NCBI RefSeq assembly: GCF_018861315.1
Contig: NZ_JAHLDL010000006.1
Coordinates: 115,421 to 179,420, forward strand
DNA length: 64,000 nt
Origin: Clostridium bowmanii
GTDB lineage: Bacteria > Bacillota > Clostridia > Clostridiales > Clostridiaceae
Direction: 5' to 3'
The position numbers were made by a program, and so were the translations under genes. Below, one piece after another: positions 1 through 6,982 of the stretch. The notes under the pieces are model-generated. The model saw nothing but the letters and a program-made list of their open reading frames with translations. It searched no databases and had not been told where the DNA came from. The first letter of the stretch is position 1. Every line of letters begins with the position of its first letter.

Positions 1-40
1 CTTTCATTTATATAATAAAATTTTCTTATTTATACCATTT

Positions 41-149
41 ATTTATAGAAGAAGATCCTTTCCCTTTCTATAAATACTAGTATTATTCTAATAAGAATAA
101 TACTAATGTTACATTTCTAAAGATATCAACGAAGTCACTTCCGTGGCTT
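41..149 (+). promoter_or_regulatory. Hairpin-rich leader of the glutamine synthetase gene
   Basis: Three hairpins precede the gene. Bases 41-50 pair perfectly with 66-75. Bases 78-88 pair perfectly with 95-105 around a six-base loop TAATAA. Bases 132-138 pair with 143-149 around TTCC, followed by a short T run and A-rich sequence. Glutamine synthetase leaders in clostridia can be controlled by antitermination (ANTAR proteins bind paired hexaloop hairpins), but the loop here lacks the A1/G4 pattern expected of that class. The hairpins are seen directly; a regulatory role is inferred. Confidence 0.45.
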
Positions 150-184
150 TTAAAAAATATATATTTTAAAGGAGGAAGTTTATT

Positions 185-2080
185 TTGAAAAAATTAATTT
201 ATGTAATTGCTAAAGAAAACCATTCCGAAAAAGATATTAAAGAAATTCTGCTTGCCCACTCTGAGGTGAAATTCGTTTCCCTAGTTGGTATTGACTTAGC
301 TGGAAATGACACAGATGAAAGAATTCCAATAGAAATATTTTTAGATGACATTAGTGGCTTCGCTAAAGGGGCTATTCAAACTGATGGTTCATCTGTAGTA
401 TTGCCTGGAATCGCAACTTTAAACAATGCTAAAACAGATATGCTTGCAGACTTTGATTGTAATTGGTTCATCGACTACAATTATGAAAATATTGACCCTG
501 AAACTAATTTCCCTGTGGGCACATTAAAAATCCCATGTGTATTAATACACAATAGTATTCCAGTGGATTCAAGATCTGTCTTAAAAAAGTCTGTTGAGTG
601 CTTTAAAACAAATCTTCTTAATCTATTAAAGGAATATCCTTCAGCTTTAGCTTCTTTTGATTTTTCATATGAAGATATTGATGAAATGTTACTTACATCT
701 GCTACCGAGTTAGAATTTTGGGTTAAAACACCTAATGATAAGGCTGATATCGAGGAACTATCTACTTCTCAAGTATTAAAAGAACAATATTGGAGTAAAA
801 CTAAAGGAAATGTTAGAACTGCCCTTGAACAAACCCTTTCCCTAATGGCATGTTATGGTTTCGAGCCTGAAATGGGTCATAAAGAAGTGGGTGGTGTAAA
901 GGCTCAAATAGGTGAAGATGGTTCTCTAACTCATATTATGGAGCAACTTGAATTAGATTGGAAATATTCTGACGTACTTCAATCTGCGGATAATGAGCTA
1001 TTTGTCAGAAATTTAGTAAAAGAAACCTTTAGACGTAATAGTTTAGATGTCACATTTTTAGCTAAACCAGTTCATGATGTAGCTGGAAGTGGAGAACACA
1101 CTCACATTGGTATAACTGTAAAGTTAAAAAGTGGTAAAAGGATCAACTTATTTACTTCAACTAAGAAACACTTTTTAAGCATTTTTGGTTATGCTTCTGC
1201 AATGGGTATACTTAAAAATTATGAAGTAATAAATCCATTTGTTTCTGCAACAAACGATTCTTTAAGAAGACTAAAACCTGGTTTTGAGGCTCCAGTTTGT
1301 ATAGTTACTTCTCTTGGTCACAGTGTAGATGTCCCTTCAAGAAATAGATCTATACTACTGGCGCTAATAAGGGACCTTGATAATCCTCTTGCTACAAGAT
1401 TTGAACTAAGATCACCATGTCCACATACTAATACCTACCTAGCACTATCTACCCTATATATGACTATGCTAGATGGGATTACGTATGCCATAACCAACAA
1501 GAAAAATGAAGATGACCTTTTGAAAGAGTTATCTAAAGCACCAGGTGAAGATAGTGATTATCTAGAAAAATCTAGAGCTTACAGAAGTGAGGAAGACGTA
1601 TTCGAATTCTATACAGATGAACAGCGCAGCGAGTATTTTGGAAAAGCACCAAAAACTATCTACGAAAACCTAGGTACCTTAGAAGAATATCCAGAAAAAC
1701 TAGATGTTCTTAAAGTTTCAGGGGTTTTTACTACTAGCATAATAAACAGCTTTAAAATGGCAATAACCACTAGATGGGTTACTGAAATAAACAATAGAAT
1801 TTTAAATGATTATGCAACAGAGATTCGAAAAGCTAAAATGATTCATATTCCTGAAAATGCACTGGATTTGGATTTAGCAAATTGGCAGAAAATTAATGAC
1901 TTAAGACATTCTATTATGAAAGACACTTATTCTAAGACTAGCTTATTTACTAAAATAAAAGAAGCTTCTAAAGTTGAAAACTATGACGAACTTTCAGCAT
2001 TACAAATACAGTTAGATTCAGATATGGAAGAGCTTAGAATGTATTATACCAACTATAAAAAGAATTTGTTAGATATTTAA
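185..2080 (+). CDS. glnA: Glutamine synthetase, long clostridial form
   Basis: This enzyme makes glutamine from glutamate, ammonia and ATP in the cytoplasm. The catalytic half is recognisable: ATELEF (metal-binding glutamate region), GSGEHTHIGI (the GSGMHxH-like motif), RLKPGFEAPV and RNRSILLALI, and FELRSPCPHTNTYLALS. At 631 residues it is longer than ordinary GSI (about 440-470) and shorter than GSIII (about 700), with a helical C-terminal extension of roughly 130 residues. The start is TTG, fixed by a strong GGAGGAA site seven bases upstream. It is a single gene with its own leader and terminator. The family is secure; the exact subclass and in vivo activity are not. Confidence 0.88.
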   Translation: MKKLIYVIAKENHSEKDIKEILLAHSEVKFVSLVGIDLAGNDTDERIPIEIFLDDISGFAKGAIQTDGSSVVLPGIATLNNAKTDMLADFDCNWFIDYNYENIDPETNFPVGTLKIPCVLIHNSIPVDSRSVLKKSVECFKTNLLNLLKEYPSALASFDFSYEDIDEMLLTSATELEFWVKTPNDKADIEELSTSQVLKEQYWSKTKGNVRTALEQTLSLMACYGFEPEMGHKEVGGVKAQIGEDGSLTHIMEQLELDWKYSDVLQSADNELFVRNLVKETFRRNSLDVTFLAKPVHDVAGSGEHTHIGITVKLKSGKRINLFTSTKKHFLSIFGYASAMGILKNYEVINPFVSATNDSLRRLKPGFEAPVCIVTSLGHSVDVPSRNRSILLALIRDLDNPLATRFELRSPCPHTNTYLALSTLYMTMLDGITYAITNKKNEDDLLKELSKAPGEDSDYLEKSRAYRSEEDVFEFYTDEQRSEYFGKAPKTIYENLGTLEEYPEKLDVLKVSGVFTTSIINSFKMAITTRWVTEINNRILNDYATEIRKAKMIHIPENALDLDLANWQKINDLRHSIMKDTYSKTSLFTKIKEASKVENYDELSALQIQLDSDMEELRMYYTNYKKNLLDI

Positions 2081-2109
2081 TCCCCAAATAATATATTCTC
2101 AGACATAAG

Positions 2110-2146
2110 AACAACCTCTATAGTAAATTATGGAGGTTGTTTTTTA
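2110..2146 (+). terminator. Rho-independent terminator after glnA
   Basis: An eleven-base stem (2110-2120 with 2131-2141, arms AACAACCTC and GAGGTTGTT) is followed by a T run. It lies 30 bases after the glnA stop. Confidence 0.85.
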
Positions 2147-2157
2147 TAATCATTTTA

Positions 2158-3939
2158 TTAAGGCACTATATTAGTTATTCCTAAGCTCTTAAGAATACCT
2201 GTTGCAATTGCCAAAGCTAATTTGTTTTGATATTCCGGTGTAACTAATAGTTTTTCTTCTACTAGGTTGGAAAGAAATGAGGTTTCTACCAATATAGCCG
2301 TAGTCCCTGAATTTCTTACAACATAAAGACCATCAGTCTTAATTCCCCTGTCTGCCCTTCCAGTTGCTTTAATTAATTCAGTTTGAACACTTTGAGCTAG
2401 CTTTGCTCCAGCGGCACTACCACTAAGGTAGAAGGTCTCTATGCCGCCAACTGTGGGGCTTGTAAAGCTATTGGCATGAATACTTACAAAATAATTTGGC
2501 TTAGCATCAATCGCAACATCACATTTCTCTTGAAGACTTTGGGTTTTATCAATTTCTCTTGTATATATGGTTTCCACACCATTTTTAACTAATATATCGC
2601 CTACTTTAAATGAAATGGATAATACTACAATCTTTTCTTGCGTTCCCATTGCTCCTATTGCTCCTGAATCATATCCTCCATGACCTGGATCTATTACTAC
2701 TTTGTAGTTTTTTTTAGCAACATTAATTGTGATTTTAACATTCTTACTATAATTTGCTATAACTCCCTCATAAGTATAAACACCTATCTCATTTAGAAAA
2801 GCCGAATTATTAGGCCACACTACTTCAACATCTTTTTTTGAGCCATTACTCATAGTAACTCCAACAGTTTTAGGGAAGTTATATGTGCTACCCGCTTGTA
2901 CATTAACCATTATATCTTCCACTGAAGATATTTCAAAAATAGAATCATAGTTGATATCTGTATTATCAAATCCAGCATAATTCATCAGCCCATTCGCTAT
3001 AGACTTTGCAGCATTATTCTGATACTTTTCGCTACTTAATAGTATCTCTTCTGCTGGATTGCTTAAGAATCCTAATTCCAACATTATAGCAGGACAGCTT
3101 GTCTTTTTTAATATTCCAAAAGTTGCTGTTTCATTTGCTGATTGTATTCCCCTATCTTTAGCATCTGTTGCTTTTATAAGTTCACTTTGTATTGAACTTG
3201 CTAACAATTTGTTGTTATTACTCGCATCAGCTAGGTAATATGTTTCGATACCATTTGCGGTATCTAACGAATACGAATTAGTATTTATACTTAAAAATAC
3301 ATTTGCGTTCTTAGCTATTGTAGCTTTTACATCATCCTCGCTAAGCTTGTCCCAAGACACCGAATCACTGTTTCTAGTATATACTACATTAAATCCCCTT
3401 GTTTTTAGTATGTCTCCTAGTTTTAGTGCTGTACTTAAATTTATATCTTTAGCCTTAGTCCCATTTATACCAGTATTTAATGAATAGTACTGAGCTGGGT
3501 CAATGCATATAGTGAACTCACTTGGTTTTGTGGGTATACTTGGTTTTACAATTTCAGTTTTAGTACTGAAGTTCATCCTAACTTCCTTAGGAAGGGGTTT
3601 TCCATCTTCAGATTTAACCTTATTCGTCACTACCAAAGTATATGTTCTATTAGCTTCATAATTTTTTATAGGACTTACTATTACATTTTTATTGTTGTTA
3701 GCTAACGTTACATTAATAGGTATGTAATTATTATTTTCACCAACCACCGTAATGTTTTCAGTGTTAACAGTAGTGGCGCTCAATGCTTTGTTAAATCTAA
3801 CTGTCCAAGGTTTACTAACTACCACATCATTTTTAGGCCCCATATCTTTATACGTACCAGCCTTAACTGTTATTTGCATAGGCACAAACAATACAAAAGC
3901 TAAAATAGCAATTATAAATGTTTTTAATATTTTTTTCAT
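2158..3939 (-). CDS. N-acetylmuramoyl-L-alanine amidase with two Amidase_3 domains, one degenerate
   Basis: A secreted cell wall hydrolase of 593 residues. A signal peptide (about 1-27) is followed by an SbsA-type Ig-like domain (about 30-128), a first amidase domain (about 142-322), a second Ig-like domain (about 335-408) and a second amidase domain (about 412-588). The second domain keeps the zinc ligands H420 (DPGHGG), E435 and H488 (SIHANS) and the catalytic E552. In the first domain the matching positions are Q150, A163 and N219, while E288 is kept, so it should not bind zinc. It probably binds peptidoglycan instead, which is an inference. The start follows AGGAGGGG. Confidence 0.9.
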   Translation of the reverse strand: MKKILKTFIIAILAFVLFVPMQITVKAGTYKDMGPKNDVVVSKPWTVRFNKALSATTVNTENITVVGENNNYIPINVTLANNNKNVIVSPIKNYEANRTYTLVVTNKVKSEDGKPLPKEVRMNFSTKTEIVKPSIPTKPSEFTICIDPAQYYSLNTGINGTKAKDINLSTALKLGDILKTRGFNVVYTRNSDSVSWDKLSEDDVKATIAKNANVFLSINTNSYSLDTANGIETYYLADASNNNKLLASSIQSELIKATDAKDRGIQSANETATFGILKKTSCPAIMLELGFLSNPAEEILLSSEKYQNNAAKSIANGLMNYAGFDNTDINYDSIFEISSVEDIMVNVQAGSTYNFPKTVGVTMSNGSKKDVEVVWPNNSAFLNEIGVYTYEGVIANYSKNVKITINVAKKNYKVVIDPGHGGYDSGAIGAMGTQEKIVVLSISFKVGDILVKNGVETIYTREIDKTQSLQEKCDVAIDAKPNYFVSIHANSFTSPTVGGIETFYLSGSAAGAKLAQSVQTELIKATGRADRGIKTDGLYVVRNSGTTAILVETSFLSNLVEEKLLVTPEYQNKLALAIATGILKSLGITNIVP

Positions 3940-4279
3940 ATAGCCCCTCCTAAACCATAATATTTTTCGTGATTATTATTCCATCATTATTTAGATAATT
4001 TTGATTAGTATTGTAAAATATGTCATTATTCTTCAGCTAATTATACTACATTTTTATTCTCATCTCTATAGTTTATAAATATTTTATTAAATAATTTGAA
4101 AGATTTATTGAATTTTAATATATTAGCTCATACAATAGTATATTACTCTAATAAATGTGTCATAATTAAATGATAATCCCAAGTATAAAATGTTCCCGCA
4201 CTATAAAATACGTCCCATTTAGCTATTTGTTTCAATTTAGAACAAGAAGAAAAAATTATTTTTTAAAAGGAGGATTTAT
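3940..4279. other. Divergent intergenic region
   Basis: About 340 AT-rich bases lie between the minus-strand amidase and the plus-strand metallo-hydrolase. Both ribosome binding sites are at its ends. No convincing promoter, repeat or small gene was recognised. Confidence 0.5.
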
Positions 4280-4915
4280 ATGGAAATAACTTGGCTAGGC
4301 CATTCTTGCTTTCTACTTGAAGATTTAAAAGGAAGGACTCTTTTAACAGATCCATTTGACCCTACTATAGGATATGAAACGTACAAAGGCAATCCAGATA
4401 TTGTAACTATAAGTCATCAACATTTTGATCATAACTATACTAAAAATTTAAAAGATGATTGTAAAATTATAGATAAAATTGGCATGTCCAATATAGATGA
4501 TATAACTATAAAAGGCATACCTTCTTATCACGACAAAGATAAGGGTGCAAAACGTGGCGATAACATAATATTCACTTTTAAAATGGATGACTATGCCTTA
4601 TGTCATTTAGGAGATTTAGGTCACGGTCTTTCAAATGATAATATAGATACTATTGGAAATGTAGATATATTGTTTATTCCTGTGGGTGGCAATTATACCA
4701 TAGATGGCAAGGAAGCTTCTGAGGTTACTAAAAAAATACAACCCAAGATAGTTATACCCATGCACTATAAAACTCCACTAGTATCCTTTCCCTTAGATGG
4801 AGTAGAAACATTTCTTATGCATATGAAAAATGCCGTAAAAATAGATAGTAATAAATTAATACTTAATGATGAAATACAGGAATCAATGGCTGTTAAAATA
4901 TTAAATTATATTTAA
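4280..4915 (+). CDS. Metal-dependent hydrolase, UPF0173/UlaG-like metallo-beta-lactamase fold
   Basis: A 211-residue cytoplasmic protein with the metallo-beta-lactamase fold. WLGHSCFLL and LTDPFDP open the domain, SHQHFDH is the HxHxDH metal site, HLGDLGH carries the next ligands, and PMHYKT is the last histidine motif. The length and motif spacing fit the UPF0173/YtkL family of UlaG-like hydrolases, whose substrate is generally unknown. The start follows AAAAGGAGGA. The gene stands alone between a divergent amidase and a long inverted repeat. Confidence 0.85.
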   Translation: MEITWLGHSCFLLEDLKGRTLLTDPFDPTIGYETYKGNPDIVTISHQHFDHNYTKNLKDDCKIIDKIGMSNIDDITIKGIPSYHDKDKGAKRGDNIIFTFKMDDYALCHLGDLGHGLSNDNIDTIGNVDILFIPVGGNYTIDGKEASEVTKKIQPKIVIPMHYKTPLVSFPLDGVETFLMHMKNAVKIDSNKLILNDEIQESMAVKILNYI

Positions 4916-4922
4916 AAAGAAC

Positions 4923-5043
4923 AAAGTCATATATTGCTAGGAATGCTAATTCACTTCACTAATCAATTCTAAACTTATTTTCTTAAAATAAATTAAGAAT
5001 TGCTAAGTTCGTTCAAATAGCATTCTACACAACATATGACTTT
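4923..5043. repeat. Long imperfect inverted repeat (element A)
   Basis: The ten-base ends 4923-4932 and 5034-5043 are perfectly complementary. Inside them GAATGCTA (4941-4948) pairs with TAGCATTC (5018-5025), and a central palindrome around CAATTCT...AGAATTG completes a nearly continuous hairpin. Sequence inside it is shared with a second element at 34341-34533, so this is a dispersed family. It resembles a non-autonomous mobile element or a large intergenic hairpin. Confidence 0.7.
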
Positions 5044-5061
5044 TCAACACAAATAAATACA

Positions 5062-5108
5062 TATAAGAAATGTCCTCCGTTTACGCAATCGGAGGACATT
5101 TCTTATAT
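5062..5108. terminator. Bidirectional terminator between the metallo-hydrolase and nrdG
   Basis: AAGAAATGTCCTCCG pairs with CGGAGGACATTTCTT around a short loop. T/A-rich flanks on both sides let it serve the nrdDG operon on the minus strand and the plus-strand gene. Confidence 0.8.
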
Positions 5109-5112
5109 ATAT

Positions 5113-5613
5113 TTATTTACTCCATAGAATGATTTCATTTTCTAAACTACTTTTCTGAACATCAATGATTCTCTGATTCGAGGAGCCAGTATACTTGCTA
5201 GCATCTTCCTTTAATTCTTCATGAAATTCACCATCAATAAGTACATCTATTAAGCTTAGTAGTCTTCGTTTATTACTATCCTCACTATGTATTATTTCTT
5301 CATAGGTATACCCACTATAACACCAAATATTTAATCCTAGAGTCCTTATTTCCTCTGACAATTTTGATAGTGCTAGTGAACTTTCAAAAGGCTCCCCTCC
5401 TGAAAAAGTCACACCACTTATTATAGGCATATTCTTCACTAATTTTTCCAAAATATCATCTATTGAGGTAGAATCACCATAATCAAAATGCTGCATAGCA
5501 TTATTATGGCAATTTTTACAATTATGACAACATCCAGAAACAAAGATTACAGATCTAAGTCCCGCACCATTAACTAATGAATTATCTAAAAACCCGCCTA
5601 TTTGAAGTTTCAT
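5113..5613 (-). CDS. nrdG: Anaerobic ribonucleotide reductase activating protein
   Basis: A 166-residue radical SAM enzyme. It uses a [4Fe-4S] cluster and S-adenosylmethionine to make the glycyl radical on NrdD. The cluster motif CxxxCxxC is C28, C32 and C35 (SGCCHNCKNC), and VTFSGGEPF is the SAM-binding GGE segment. The chosen ATG follows AAAAGGAGT; a longer in-frame reading would add ten residues without a good site. It lies 76 bases after the nrdD stop on the same strand, the usual nrdD-nrdG operon order. Confidence 0.92.
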   Translation of the reverse strand: MKLQIGGFLDNSLVNGAGLRSVIFVSGCCHNCKNCHNNAMQHFDYGDSTSIDDILEKLVKNMPIISGVTFSGGEPFESSLALSKLSEEIRTLGLNIWCYSGYTYEEIIHSEDSNKRRLLSLIDVLIDGEFHEELKEDASKYTGSSNQRIIDVQKSSLENEIILWSK

Positions 5614-5689
5614 TAAATACACTCCTTTTATAAAATAAAGCAAATGAAAATCATGAGCAATTGTTTTATATAATTGCTCATGATCCCAA

Positions 5690-6982
5690 TTAAACTTTTA
5701 GTATATCTGAATAAGCAGATGTATGATTATCAGTATTAGATATTCTATCTGCTCTCTCTGCCGTTTTACCACTACCAAATCTTTCATCTAAACTTAAGTA
5801 ACCTGTTACTCTTGAAATTCCTTGTATACTATGACTTCCACATTTGCTACATTTTTGAACTCCACTTTGTAGATATGTTCCACAGTCTTTACAGTACCTT
5901 ATATGAAAGTTTATTCCCATATAACTAATGTTAGTTTCCTTATATGCATAATCCAATATGTCCATTATAATTTCTGCAGTTGGATAATCGTCAAGTTCAA
6001 TATAACTAATATGTCCACCATTACATAATTTATGATAAGGAGCTTCAATATCTATTTTCTCTTTAATCGATATTGGATATCCTACTGGAATATGATAACT
6101 ATTTGTATAATATTCTTTATCAGTAACACCTTTTATTTCACCAAATACAGCCTTGTCTTGTATTATAAACTTACCACTTAATCCTTCAGCTGGTGTTGCA
6201 TAAGTACTCCAATTAAGCTTAGTTTCCTGGATCAGCTTGTCAGTATAATCTCTTATGTAGGATATTATTTCAACACCTAATTTTCTAGAATCTTCGCTTT
6301 CTCCATGATGTTTTCCAGTTATTGCTACTATAGTCTCCGCAAGTCCTATAAAACCAATAGCCCATGATCCATTTTTTAAGATAGGTTCTATAGAATCATT
6401 GTCCGTTAAGCCTTCGCTGCCCATCATAAGCCCCTGGCCTGCTACAAACGGTAAATCTTTAACCCTTAACTTTTTTAATACATTGTATCTATGCATAAGT
6501 GCTTCTCTAGAAAGTTCTAACTTAGCATAAAGTAATTTATAAAATTTACTTGTATCTCCCTTAGCTAATATGCCTATTCTAGGAAGATTAACAGTTACAG
6601 GTGCAATATTCCCTCTGCCCTTTGTTCCTGCCTCTCCATTTACATTAGAGCAAATATAAGTACGACATCCCATGGTAGCAGGTGTAATTCCTTGATCATA
6701 ATAGAATTTATTAAAATCAGCATCTAAATTCATAAATGTAGGGTTCATTCGCCTGCTAGCAACACGACAGGCAAGCTTATATAAGTAATGATATGGATCA
6801 TTCTTTTCTCTATTTACACCCTTTTTAACTCTAAAAATTATATTTGGAAATACTGGTTGTTCCCCTTTTCCAAGTCCTTTTTCATATTCCTTTAAAAATA
6901 TTTCACAAACTAGGGCTGCATCTTCAGATTCTGGTATTCCAATATTCATTGAACTAAAAGGTACTTGTGAACCTGCTCTACT
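5690..6982 (-). CDS. nrdD: Anaerobic ribonucleoside-triphosphate reductase, exon 3 (C-terminal part)
   Basis: The last 430 residues and stop of class III ribonucleotide reductase. The exon starts at AGT AGA GCA (SRAGSQVPFSS), directly after the AT that ends the second intron. It carries most of the ten-stranded barrel, a four-cysteine zinc site (CKDCG...CSKCG) and the glycyl radical segment SRVTGYL near the C-terminus. Exons at 12554-12913, 9735-10208 and here add up to 2127 bases with no frame break, giving 708 residues, a normal NrdD length. Without splicing this exon has no nearby promoter or ribosome binding site. Confidence 0.93.
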   Translation of the reverse strand, partial: SRAGSQVPFSSMNIGIPESEDAALVCEIFLKEYEKGLGKGEQPVFPNIIFRVKKGVNREKNDPYHYLYKLACRVASRRMNPTFMNLDADFNKFYYDQGITPATMGCRTYICSNVNGEAGTKGRGNIAPVTVNLPRIGILAKGDTSKFYKLLYAKLELSREALMHRYNVLKKLRVKDLPFVAGQGLMMGSEGLTDNDSIEPILKNGSWAIGFIGLAETIVAITGKHHGESEDSRKLGVEIISYIRDYTDKLIQETKLNWSTYATPAEGLSGKFIIQDKAVFGEIKGVTDKEYYTNSYHIPVGYPISIKEKIDIEAPYHKLCNGGHISYIELDDYPTAEIIMDILDYAYKETNISYMGINFHIRYCKDCGTYLQSGVQKCSKCGSHSIQGISRVTGYLSLDERFGSGKTAERADRISNTDNHTSAYSDILKV

